Part shown: positions 16,719-25,962 of the stretch, piece after piece
Numbering within the stretch: position 1 is the first letter of the stretch
Layout: each line of letters opens with the position of its first letter
From: Candidatus Woesearchaeota archaeon
GTDB lineage: Archaea; Nanobdellota; Nanobdellia; Woesearchaeales; GW2011-AR15
Assembly: GCA_016935095.1 (NCBI GenBank)
Contig: JAFGRO010000026.1
Span: forward strand, 18,248 to 82,247
DNA: 64,000 bases
Direction: 5' to 3'
Notes under the pieces: model-generated
What the model saw: only the letters and a program-made list of their open reading frames with translations
Told to the model about the DNA's origin: nothing
The model's database searches: none
Position numbers and translations under genes: made by a program

Positions 16719-19700
16719 TTGTTAAAAGCTAATCTATTAAAAAAGTCTGGATTTATTATTGGTTTGTTTATTGTATTTGTAATAGTTTTAAATTTACCAG
16801 TAGTTTATGCTCCTGCAGGCAATGTATGCAACTGGACTTCACCGTGCCAGTGCGGCTCAAACTGCTATTTTGGAAATACTTACTTAAATGAGTATAATAC
16901 AATTAATGATTGCCAGGACGGCTATAATGATAATTATGAATGGGTTCATGACATTACTGTGACTAATCTGAATGACTCTGTTTTTAATGGAGGTGATGTA
17001 ATTGAGATTGATGCATATTTCAGGTTTGATTTAGATACAGAAGAGATTTCATTTGTTTACCATAACGGCAGTGCATGGAAACATCTGGCTGATATGACAG
17101 ATTCTGGCTATGAGGGGTATAAACACAAATACCTTAATCTAACCCTGGATAATGTGAAAGCTTATCATACTGTCAGGGCGATAGTCTGCTGGTCAGGAGC
17201 AGCAGGTATGACCTGCGGTTATGATTATGATATAAAATACTCAGATACAGATGACCTGAGCTTCTATGTACTTGAGGAAGGAGCAACTCCGGATACAACA
17301 AACCCTGCTGTTAAAGACCTTTCTCCGGATGGCACTACTTATACATATAGCTCTGACCTTGTGGTAAATATTTCAGCTAATGTAACAGATGATGTCAATG
17401 TATCCTCAGTAAGGGCAAATATTACATGGACAGGAAATTCACAGACAGTTGAGTTGACTGAACTCTCAGGGAATATTTACCAGGGCAATATTTCTGGTTT
17501 CATTAATCTTGGGAGGTATGATTTCACAATAATTGCAAATGATACTCTTAATAATATCAATAACACTGAGACAGGATATTTCTATGTAAATATGACAGGG
17601 AATATTACTGTTTCCTCTCCGGAAGAAGACGGGCTTTATAAATACGGCGATGCATATCTCTTTTATGAGCTTCCTGAAAATTATACTCTTGCACAGACCT
17701 GGTATTCTTTAAATGGAGACTCTCCTGTTTATGTAAATTCCAATTTTAAGATATCTGAAGAGAATACTGACCAGCAGCTTGCCCAATATGAACTGGATTA
17801 TGCTTACGGCAATTTGAGCCAGTCTTTTTATACTATTGCAGAGATGGATATTGAAAAAATTTCCGTTAAATTAAAAAAGAACAGTTCAGGCACATCAAAT
17901 TCAATGGTTGAAATAAGGTCAGATAATAATGGCCTGCCATCAGATTCAATACTTGCTTACGGCAATATCTCAGATGCAGATGTTTCTGGCTCGGATTTTT
18001 CATGGGTAAATATAACTTTGAACCAGACTCTTAATTTAAATGCTGATATGGGTTACTGGCTGTTTTTAACGCCAAACGGTTCTTCCGCTGATTTTTTCAT
18101 GTGGGAATCAAATGATGATAATTCCTATACATTAGGAAATTACAGCAATAATGCTTCAAAAGACTTGTTGTTTATAGTGTATGACAGGTATAAATATAAT
18201 ATAAGCTTAAGCAGCATTGATAAAAATGACCATACAATACAGGTATTTGCCAATTCCACTACTCTGCTGGATATTGAATCTCCTTTGATTTCATTTGCTG
18301 TTGACCATGAAGAGCCTGAAATAGTTTCTGTTGACTATTCTCCTGATGATTCTGAATCACTCGACCCTGAGGTATTAATCAATGTATCAGCGGAAATAAT
18401 AGAAGACCTGGAAACTGAAATTGTATCATTATATTACAAATTAAGTTCCCAGTCTATATGGGAAAATACCACAATGATAAATTTTTCAGACATGTATTAT
18501 GGAAATTTTACTCCTGATTCAGAAGGTACATGGGAGTTTTATGTCTTTGCAATAGACACTTCAGAAAACAAATTTGAAGGAGAGTTATTTGAACCGGAAA
18601 TTTATTATGAAAAAAGCTGGAATATCACTCCGGAGCAATTTAACAGTACTGGCAGCCTGATTAATTCTAATGTAAGCATTGGGAATCTTACAATAAACAA
18701 CAGTGCTGATTTTGCATATGAGTTTAATATATCAACAATCCAGAGCAGCCCTGTAATATACTATAATGATTCTGTATCAAAACAAATAATCCTGCAGCCT
18801 CATAGCACTGCTGTAATTGAGGTGAGAGGCTCAACAAAAAGCATACCTTCTGAAGATGAGATTAATATAGTTGTAGATGCACTGAACTCTTCAGCAAGTC
18901 CCTCACTATTATATAATAATTTTACCTTTATCTCTGCTTTGAGCGGGTCATATCTTCATGTTGATATTGTATCTTATGATCCTTCTGTTACACAGGGAGA
19001 CAATATATTTTCATTAAAAGCCAGAATCACAAATATCGGAAATGAGACTGCTTATAATGTAACTGCATTGTGGACACTTCCTTCCGGATGGAGCAGCAGG
19101 GATGAATTGAATAACACTTATGATAATCTCACTTCAGGCGGCTATGAGGCGATTGAGTTTGAAATATCAGCAGATGTTAATGAGAGCGCTCCAACTGGAG
19201 AAAAAACACTTTTAATTGAGGTGAACTGCTCTGCAGGGAGATATGATTCGGATTCAAGGACTGTTACTGTAAATTCAGCATCACAGGAACAGCAGCAGCA
19301 ACAGGACGATTCCTCCGGAGGGACTTCCACTACCACATTAAGATCAGGAGGAGGCACTTTTATAATTAAGGATCAGGAAATCTATTTTAATATTACGGAT
19401 ATAGAAATAGGGAGAGGCAGGACAAAAAATATTTCATTCTTTATATTGAATAATGCTTCAGGAACAATTATAAATAATATTTTAATAAAACTGGAAGGGC
19501 TTTACCAGAACTATTACCGGATAATTCCTGATTATATAGAAAAATTAAATTACAGCTCTGAACAAATCATAGATTTAAGAATAGAAGTCCCGACATATAT
19601 GCAGATAGGCAAGCATAAATTAAAATTAATTGCCTCAACTGCAGAAAAAGAATTTTCAAAGGAATTTAATTTAATAGTTATTGATTCAAAATTGATTATA

Positions 19701-21152
19701 GAGAGATGCTTAAATGACTCTTTTAAAATGATTGAAGAGTTCAGGAGCCGGGGCTTTAATATTCATGTTCTTGAGAATTCCTATAATAATGCAATCCGGG
19801 AATTCGAGCAGAAAAATTATGATCTTGCAGAGCAGGGATGTGAATATATAAGTGAGCAATATAATAATGCATTAACTGTAGATAAAGAACTTGCCGCTCT
19901 TGAAGAGCAGGTTAATTACTTTATTAAGCAGGGCTATGATGTCTCGGATTTAAAAGCATCATTAGATCTTGTCAGGAATGCTTTTGATGAAGGTGACTTT
20001 GAAAAAGCATCCGATAATCTTGAACAGGCAAAAATAATATTTAGTCTTGTCCCTAAAATCCAGAAATCATTTTTACAGAGACTTTCTGACTTTATTAGAT
20101 TCAATTATAAGAAGATCTTATTCAGCATACCTTTCATAATCATTATCACTTATCTCTTGAAACAATATGTTTATGTTAATTACAGGAAAACAAGACTGCA
20201 GAACCTGAAACAGGAGGAAAAGCAGATTCTGGAATTAATTAAGCAGACCCAGATAGAGCATTTTGAGGAAAAAATAATGGGCAAAAGGCTTTACCGGACA
20301 TATATGAATGAATATGGCAAAAGAATGGCCAGGATTAAAAAAAGCATTATTAAACTTGAAATAATGAAAACAAAACACACCAAAGGTGTAAAAGACCTTA
20401 ATATGGAAAAGGAAAAGCTCATCTTGGTAATAAAAGAATTGCAGAAATCGTTTTATGAGGACAAAGTGCTGGACAGGGAGTCCTATCAGAAATTAATAGC
20501 AGAATATCAGACAGAATTATCTGAAGTTGAAGAGCAGATATCTTTAAAAGACCCTTATGGAAAAGTGCATGAAGACAGAAAACAGGAGAACAAGGAGCAG
20601 CAAAACAAAAACCAGGAAAAAAAGGATGAAAAAAAAGAGAAACAGTTAAAAGAAAACCAGACAAAGGACAATCAGTCAACATCAAATCAGGAGAACAAAG
20701 AGCAGGAAAAAAATAAGCAGGAGGACATTGTAACTCAACAAAAAAAACCAGCAGAGTTCATTTCAGAAAAACCATCGGAAAAACCATTAACAAAGCAAAT
20801 AACCGTTAATGAAAAAAATCAGGATGAAACATTACATAGAACAAAAAACAGGAATAAAAGGCCAAAAATCAACCCAAAAACCAGAAAAAAACCTACTGAA
20901 AAAATCCCTGAAGAAAAATATTTTGTTTTAAAAAACAGCAAAATGTTAGGGTCAATTCACGACTTGTTTGATGAGCTGGATACTATGCCCGGGGATGTTT
21001 TTGAGCATCATGTCACAACTGACAGGAATGATTTTGCTACATGGATTAATGATGTATTCAGGGAAACAGAATTATCTTCTGCTATTAGAAAAATAAAAAC
21101 AAAAAACGAATTAAAAATTGAAATAAAAAAGTTTATTGAAAATGAAATATAA
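16719..21152 (+). CDS. Large single-pass surface protein with cytoplasmic coiled coil and C-terminal NDF-x2-WI module
   Basis: The 1477-residue product starts at TTG with a signal peptide (about 12-32). The ectodomain has a Cys-containing N-terminal domain, several Ig-like/fibronectin-like domains with many N-glycosylation sequons, a CARDB/NPCBM-like domain (about 750-860), a Gln/Ser/Gly linker (about 862-880) and helical repeats of the type G-Y-D-V-x2-L...F-D-E-G-D-F-E-x-A (about 1000-1105). One membrane helix follows (about 1130-1152). The cytoplasmic side carries two helical hairpin repeats (KELQKSFYEDKVLDRESYQKL type), a long Lys/Glu/Gln-rich linker and, at about 1399-1477, the same module as in the HerA-like ATPase. 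It probably pairs with the downstream protein, whose gene overlaps its end. Confidence 0.85.
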   Translation: MLKANLLKKSGFIIGLFIVFVIVLNLPVVYAPAGNVCNWTSPCQCGSNCYFGNTYLNEYNTINDCQDGYNDNYEWVHDITVTNLNDSVFNGGDVIEIDAYFRFDLDTEEISFVYHNGSAWKHLADMTDSGYEGYKHKYLNLTLDNVKAYHTVRAIVCWSGAAGMTCGYDYDIKYSDTDDLSFYVLEEGATPDTTNPAVKDLSPDGTTYTYSSDLVVNISANVTDDVNVSSVRANITWTGNSQTVELTELSGNIYQGNISGFINLGRYDFTIIANDTLNNINNTETGYFYVNMTGNITVSSPEEDGLYKYGDAYLFYELPENYTLAQTWYSLNGDSPVYVNSNFKISEENTDQQLAQYELDYAYGNLSQSFYTIAEMDIEKISVKLKKNSSGTSNSMVEIRSDNNGLPSDSILAYGNISDADVSGSDFSWVNITLNQTLNLNADMGYWLFLTPNGSSADFFMWESNDDNSYTLGNYSNNASKDLLFIVYDRYKYNISLSSIDKNDHTIQVFANSTTLLDIESPLISFAVDHEEPEIVSVDYSPDDSESLDPEVLINVSAEIIEDLETEIVSLYYKLSSQSIWENTTMINFSDMYYGNFTPDSEGTWEFYVFAIDTSENKFEGELFEPEIYYEKSWNITPEQFNSTGSLINSNVSIGNLTINNSADFAYEFNISTIQSSPVIYYNDSVSKQIILQPHSTAVIEVRGSTKSIPSEDEINIVVDALNSSASPSLLYNNFTFISALSGSYLHVDIVSYDPSVTQGDNIFSLKARITNIGNETAYNVTALWTLPSGWSSRDELNNTYDNLTSGGYEAIEFEISADVNESAPTGEKTLLIEVNCSAGRYDSDSRTVTVNSASQEQQQQQDDSSGGTSTTTLRSGGGTFIIKDQEIYFNITDIEIGRGRTKNISFFILNNASGTIINNILIKLEGLYQNYYRIIPDYIEKLNYSSEQIIDLRIEVPTYMQIGKHKLKLIASTAEKEFSKEFNLIVIDSKLIIERCLNDSFKMIEEFRSRGFNIHVLENSYNNAIREFEQKNYDLAEQGCEYISEQYNNALTVDKELAALEEQVNYFIKQGYDVSDLKASLDLVRNAFDEGDFEKASDNLEQAKIIFSLVPKIQKSFLQRLSDFIRFNYKKILFSIPFIIIITYLLKQYVYVNYRKTRLQNLKQEEKQILELIKQTQIEHFEEKIMGKRLYRTYMNEYGKRMARIKKSIIKLEIMKTKHTKGVKDLNMEKEKLILVIKELQKSFYEDKVLDRESYQKLIAEYQTELSEVEEQISLKDPYGKVHEDRKQENKEQQNKNQEKKDEKKEKQLKENQTKDNQSTSNQENKEQEKNKQEDIVTQQKKPAEFISEKPSEKPLTKQITVNEKNQDETLHRTKNRNKRPKINPKTRKKPTEKIPEEKYFVLKNSKMLGSIHDLFDELDTMPGDVFEHHVTTDRNDFATWINDVFRETELSSAIRKIKTKNELKIEIKKFIENEI

Positions 21153-22500
21153 ATTATTGTTCATAATTATGATTGTAATATTGGCTGAGCTATGTTCAGC
21201 GGTTTCTATAGACAAGACCCAACCAACTGAAAAAATAATAAAAAGAATGAATGAGCTTATGAATGACCTGTCTAATCAGGGATATAATATCAACAGGATA
21301 AATGATGCAATTCTTGAAGCAGAAACTGCACTTGATAAGAAAAATTCCACATTGTTTTATGAAAAAGTGGATGAAGTGCAGAATTTAATTAACCTGGTTT
21401 ACCAGCTCAATGCAAGATTAAAAGAAATCAGATCCGAGTTAGATTATTATGAAAAGCTCAATTTCAGCACTAATGAACTTAATTCTTTATATTCTTTACT
21501 TAAACAGGCTGAATTTGAATTTGACCTGGGCAATTATGAACAGGCAGAACTTTACTTGGAAGATATCAGCGGAAAATTTAAGAAGAATTCAGAGCATATA
21601 CTCAATAGTTTAATTAATGAATTAACTGAAATCGGGACTTTGGCTGAACTTAATGACCTTAAAATTAATAAAATAATTGAATTCAGAGATAAACTCAATT
21701 CAGCAAAAGAGGATTTTGACTTTTCCCAGTTCTATGCCCTGAAGAATGAATTTATGCTCTTTACTGAGTCTTTTTATTATATTATTAATATTAATAATCA
21801 CAGCCTGGAAGCTAAAAAACTGGAAATTCCGGACAAAAGATTCCAGGATATGCTTTTTGAATCTGTATTTTATTTTGAGCAATCCCAGTACTCAAAAGTA
21901 AAAGACATATCTGAAAATTCTGGAGAGATATTTGAAACAGCTTTGAAGTTAAAACAGGATTTTCCATTAATTGAAAATGAAATAATTGATTTAAAGTCCC
22001 AAAAAGAAGACATGAGCGAAATTGAATATAAATATAGCCAGTCAAAGGATGAATTTGAAAAGGCTAATTTTGAAAAATCAGATGAACTGCTGGATTCAGT
22101 AAAAAATTCTATAGATGAAATCAAGGCTAAATCATTATTGTTTGGTGCAATCAACAGGGAGAAACTAAGTTTTAATATAAAAGAATTTATTAAAAAAAAC
22201 TGGATTGCAATTGGCTTGCTTATGGTTTTTATATATATATTTTTCAGATTCTTTTACACAAGAGTCATGGTAATAATATTAAAAAACAAACTCAATGAAT
22301 TAACGATAAAAAAGTCCAACCTGATTGAACTCATTAAAAAATTACAGGAAAGATATTATGTTAAAAAAACAATTTCAAAAAACAGTTATGAAATCAGTTT
22401 AGATGCCTACCAGAAAAAATTAATTAGAATCACAAGAGAAATACCTTTGATTAAAAATAGATTAAGCAAACTAATCAGGGATAAAAAGAAAAAAAATTAG
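21142..22500 (+). CDS. Single-pass membrane protein with extracellular helical repeats
   Basis: The ATG at 21142 is chosen over the TTG at 21136; the gene overlaps the end of the preceding surface-protein gene by 11 bases. The product is about 452 residues with a signal peptide (about 1-20), an almost wholly helical ectodomain with repeats of the form F-D-L-G-N-Y-E-Q-A-E-x-Y-L-E (TPR-like or coiled), one membrane helix (about 355-380) and a basic cytoplasmic tail. The tail contains the hairpin KKLQERYYVKKTISKNSYE, matching two repeats in its neighbour at 16719. Shared extracellular and cytoplasmic helical elements, plus the gene overlap, suggest the two form a hetero-oligomer. Function unknown. 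Confidence 0.8.
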   Translation: MKYKLLFIIMIVILAELCSAVSIDKTQPTEKIIKRMNELMNDLSNQGYNINRINDAILEAETALDKKNSTLFYEKVDEVQNLINLVYQLNARLKEIRSELDYYEKLNFSTNELNSLYSLLKQAEFEFDLGNYEQAELYLEDISGKFKKNSEHILNSLINELTEIGTLAELNDLKINKIIEFRDKLNSAKEDFDFSQFYALKNEFMLFTESFYYIININNHSLEAKKLEIPDKRFQDMLFESVFYFEQSQYSKVKDISENSGEIFETALKLKQDFPLIENEIIDLKSQKEDMSEIEYKYSQSKDEFEKANFEKSDELLDSVKNSIDEIKAKSLLFGAINREKLSFNIKEFIKKNWIAIGLLMVFIYIFFRFFYTRVMVIILKNKLNELTIKKSNLIELIKKLQERYYVKKTISKNSYEISLDAYQKKLIRITREIPLIKNRLSKLIRDKKKKN

Positions 22501-22533
22501 GATAAAAAATAAATACTTCAATTGATTTAATGT

Positions 22534-22545
22534 TAAAAAAGAGGC
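22534..22545 (+). promoter_or_regulatory. Ribosome binding site that fixes the start of the PAS protein
   Basis: An A-tract with GAGGCGG lies just upstream of the ATG at 22551. An earlier in-frame ATG at 22530 would translate the ribosome binding site itself into LKKRRK, so the later ATG is preferred. A TCAATTGA palindrome at 22518-22525 matches the core of the one upstream of 8097. Confidence 0.6.
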
Positions 22546-22550
22546 GGAAA

Positions 22551-24566
22551 ATGCAGGATATTCTTGGTCTAATAAAAAAGATTGCATCTAATCTTGAAGT
22601 TTCTATTTTAATAGACCATGACCTGAACATTATCTGGTTCAACAAGGAAGTTGAAAAAAAGGGATTTAAGCTAACAAAAATCAGAGGCAAATCCGGTCAT
22701 AGTATCTTTAAAAATTATCCTGAACTATGCGATGAGTTCTCTGTTGCAGAGGCATTTAACAGGCATAAGTCAATTAATGAGAAAATCAAAGAAAGGAATA
22801 TTGATTATATCTATCTTAATCTTGGCAGGGAAAAATACGTTCTGGTTATAAGCAAAAAAACAAAAGATGAAAAACAAGGAATTATCGAGTGGAAAGAAAC
22901 AGAAGAAGCATTGAGAGAAAGCTTTGGAAAATACCATGCTCTGTTCACCCAGGCGATGGACGGCATAGTTCTAATTGATGCCAAGACAGGATATATTTCA
23001 GATTGCAATCCCCATTTTGAGACATTATCAGGGAGGAAATTCTCACAATTGAAAAAAATGAGGATATGGGATCTTAGGCCTTCTGATAAAATACGGGCTG
23101 CTAAGAATAAATTTTTAGAAGTCAGCAAAAAAGGAAAAGGCAGCTCATCCTACCTGGAATTTGAAAAACCAAACAAGGAGATTGTCCCGGTTGAGTTTGT
23201 CAGCAGGGTTATAAAACTGAAAAACAAAAAATATATCCAGAGCATAGTGAGAGATATATCAGAACGCAGGAAAATAGAGACACAATTGAAAGAATCTGAG
23301 GAAAAATATAGAAAACAGTTTGAAGGAGCATTGGATGCTATTTTTATTGCCGAAGCAGACACTGGAATATTAATTGATTGTAATGATGTAGCATGTAAAC
23401 TAGTTGAAAGAACTAAATCAGAGATAGTTGGCAAACATCAGCGAATATTACACCCTAATGATGAAATAGAAAAAAAAGTCAGCAAAACTTTTAAACAGCA
23501 TATTACAGAAAAAGAAGGACAGGTTCTGGAAGCACAGGTCATTACCAAAAAAGGAATGAGAAAAAATGTTGTAATAAAGGCCAATGTTTTTACATTTAAA
23601 GGAAAAAAACTGATTCAGGGCATATTCCATGATATTAGTGAACAAAAAAAAGCTAACCTTGCCCTGAAGGAAAACCGGGAGAAATATAAGTTTCTTGTTG
23701 ATAGTGCAGAAGAACTGATACTTATCATCAGCAGAACTGGGAAAATCCTATTTGCGAATAATAGTGTTTTTGAAGTAACCGGGTATTCCAGCCAGGAGGT
23801 TATTGGGAAATCGATTGTATCTTTTCTATGCAGGGATTCAGTAAAAAAAGTATTATCCTCAATAGAAAAAGAGTTTTTAGGAAGAATTCAGCCTGGTTTT
23901 GAAGTCAGAATAAAGGCAAAATCCGGTGAAATAAAAATATTGCTTCTTGCTGACAAGACAAAGTACGTGAAAGAGGATGGCAAGATTAAGGGCTTATTAA
24001 TAAATGCCATTGATATTACTGAGAAAAAAAGAATAGAAGAAAAGTTAAAAGAATCAGAGAAAAGATTCCTGGATATTGCATTAAGTTCAGGAGATTTTAT
24101 ATGGGAAGTTGACAAAAACGGAAAATACAAGTTTGCTTCAGGAAGTGTTGATGAAATTTTAGGTTATACTCCTAATGAGATTATAGGTAAAACTCCTTTT
24201 GACTTTATGCCAAAAGAAGAGGCAAAGCGAATTGCCAGGATTTTTAAGGAGATTATATCTGAAAAAAGGCCAGTTATTGATCTGCAAAACTGGAATTTGA
24301 CTAAGAGAGGCGTTGAAGTATGTCTTTTGACAAACGGTAAGCCAATACTGGACAAACAGGGCAATGTTATGGGATACAGAGGTATTGATAAAGATATTAC
24401 AGAGCAGAAAAAAGCAGAAGAAGAGAGACAAAAACTGGAAAATAAACTAAAAGAAAGAATTTCCGAGCTGGAAAAATTCCAGAGATTATCTGTAGGCAGG
24501 GAATTGAAAATGATTGAATTAAAAAAAAGAATCAGGGAACTGGAAAAAAAATCAAAAAAGAGGTGA
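22551..24566 (+). CDS. Cytoplasmic protein with five tandem PAS domains and no kinase domain
   Basis: This 671-residue protein (start set by the ribosome binding site) has five PAS domains separated by coiled-coil linkers. PAS1 (about 1-100) is divergent; PAS2 to PAS5 are typical, with N-x-x-F/V...G and DI(S/T)E(R/Q/K)K linker motifs at about 235, 358, 492 and 618. It ends in a coiled coil with VGRELKMIELKKRIRELE, a C-terminal signature I associate with archaeal PAS proteins that lack catalytic domains. No HisKA or HATPase follows, so it must relay signals by binding another protein. It lies five bases upstream of the FIST lipoprotein gene and just before a kinase that has no PAS domain of its own. 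Ligands cannot be deduced. Confidence 0.9.
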   Translation: MQDILGLIKKIASNLEVSILIDHDLNIIWFNKEVEKKGFKLTKIRGKSGHSIFKNYPELCDEFSVAEAFNRHKSINEKIKERNIDYIYLNLGREKYVLVISKKTKDEKQGIIEWKETEEALRESFGKYHALFTQAMDGIVLIDAKTGYISDCNPHFETLSGRKFSQLKKMRIWDLRPSDKIRAAKNKFLEVSKKGKGSSSYLEFEKPNKEIVPVEFVSRVIKLKNKKYIQSIVRDISERRKIETQLKESEEKYRKQFEGALDAIFIAEADTGILIDCNDVACKLVERTKSEIVGKHQRILHPNDEIEKKVSKTFKQHITEKEGQVLEAQVITKKGMRKNVVIKANVFTFKGKKLIQGIFHDISEQKKANLALKENREKYKFLVDSAEELILIISRTGKILFANNSVFEVTGYSSQEVIGKSIVSFLCRDSVKKVLSSIEKEFLGRIQPGFEVRIKAKSGEIKILLLADKTKYVKEDGKIKGLLINAIDITEKKRIEEKLKESEKRFLDIALSSGDFIWEVDKNGKYKFASGSVDEILGYTPNEIIGKTPFDFMPKEEAKRIARIFKEIISEKRPVIDLQNWNLTKRGVEVCLLTNGKPILDKQGNVMGYRGIDKDITEQKKAEEERQKLENKLKERISELEKFQRLSVGRELKMIELKKRIRELEKKSKKR

Positions 24567-24570
24567 AAAT

Positions 24571-25956
24571 ATGAAAAAAGACAGGAAGACTGTTATATAC
24601 CTGAGTTTGTTGTTGCTAATCTTTTTAGCAGGATGTGTTGCGCAAAAGACAAGCATAGATCTGGTTGCGAATGAGAAAAAAGAGTCATTACAAGAAGTCT
24701 CAAAATCAGCTGTTGGATGTAGCTCCAAAAGCGATTTTAAAGAGGCAATTGCCGAAGCAGTTAATAAAGCCAAAGGTAAACTTGGTACAAACCAACCTAA
24801 TTTTGCTTATGTGGTCTATGTAAGTGAGGACAATCATGAGGAAATCATAGATGAAGTCAGAAACCAGATTGGCCCCGGTGTCAAAATATTCGGCCTTACA
24901 TCTAATATGATTATTACAAATGACTGTATTATTGAAGCTGAAGATTTTGCAGTAGGTGTTTTGTTAGTGGCCTCCGAGGATATAAATATAGGCATAGGCA
25001 CTATTGATCTTGAGACAGCTTTAACACCTGAAGATGCTGGAAAGACAGCAATAACTGAGGCTATCAAAGATGCAGGAAAAGATGCAAGCATAAAACCAAA
25101 AATGATTCTATACATGGGAACCACAAAAAGGGGAGAAGAGAACCAGATAATGGATGGGATTGCAGATATTGTTGGCAAAGATGTCCCTGTTGTTGGAGGA
25201 AATTCAAAAGATTTTAGTGCAAAATTTCATAATAACTGGAGACAGTTTACCCATGAAGAAAACTTTAACAACGGGTTGATTGTTGCAGCAATATATACAG
25301 AAAATAAAGTTGGGTGGGGATTTGAGTCAACATTTAAAATTACTGATAAGAAAGGTGTTGTGACAAAATCAGACGGGTTCCGTATAGTTGAAATTGACAA
25401 CAGGCCTGCTCTGGATGTTTATGATGAATGGGTTGACGGCGAATTCTATGAAAAACTAAACGCAGGCGAGTTTAATAGTGATGAGGAAGAGGTTGATTTT
25501 ACTTTGGTTAAGGGATTTACTTTGCTGAACCCTATTGCTAAAATAGTAAGAGGCGATGCCGGCCAGATAGGACATTTTGCTACCTCGCCAATCCCTGATG
25601 CAAAGGATATTGAGGACAAGAGTATCTCAGTATATGCCCAGGTAGTTACAGGAGATGAAATTTCACTGTACAGGGGAACATGGGAAATAGCAATGAACAG
25701 GGTTGAAACAATTCCCAGGGATGCATTGCTGCGGTCAGGATTAAAAAAAGGAGAAGGCACTTTTGCAGTAATGGCATTTTGCAATGGTCTTAAAACAATT
25801 CTCCCAAAGGAAGAATTAGCAAAAGTTTCAATTATAACTGATGATATTTTAGGTGTGCCTTTTATCGGTGCTATAACAGCAGGCGAGCAGGGACCAATTC
25901 CCGGAATAAGAAATGTGAATGCAAATCTTATTGAGTCAGTTGTACTGGTAGGTTAA
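24571..25956 (+). CDS. FIST-domain (FIST_N plus FIST_C) lipoprotein
   Basis: The 461-residue protein has a lipoprotein signal peptide with lipobox LAGC and Cys22. The mature part matches FIST_N (about 50-240: ANYAYVVY-like strand, KIFGLTSNMIITN, VVGGNSKDF) and FIST_C (about 260-450: RIVEIDNRPALDVYDEW, an LRSGLKKGEG segment, PFIGAITAGEQGPI near the end). FIST domains are known sensory modules thought to bind small ligands such as amino acids and are usually cytoplasmic. The lipobox places this one outside the cell. It is immediately followed by a histidine kinase gene six bases downstream, so it may be a ligand-binding co-receptor for that kinase; this is inference. Confidence 0.88.
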   Translation: MKKDRKTVIYLSLLLLIFLAGCVAQKTSIDLVANEKKESLQEVSKSAVGCSSKSDFKEAIAEAVNKAKGKLGTNQPNFAYVVYVSEDNHEEIIDEVRNQIGPGVKIFGLTSNMIITNDCIIEAEDFAVGVLLVASEDINIGIGTIDLETALTPEDAGKTAITEAIKDAGKDASIKPKMILYMGTTKRGEENQIMDGIADIVGKDVPVVGGNSKDFSAKFHNNWRQFTHEENFNNGLIVAAIYTENKVGWGFESTFKITDKKGVVTKSDGFRIVEIDNRPALDVYDEWVDGEFYEKLNAGEFNSDEEEVDFTLVKGFTLLNPIAKIVRGDAGQIGHFATSPIPDAKDIEDKSISVYAQVVTGDEISLYRGTWEIAMNRVETIPRDALLRSGLKKGEGTFAVMAFCNGLKTILPKEELAKVSIITDDILGVPFIGAITAGEQGPIPGIRNVNANLIESVVLVG

Positions 25957-25962
25957 GTTGAA

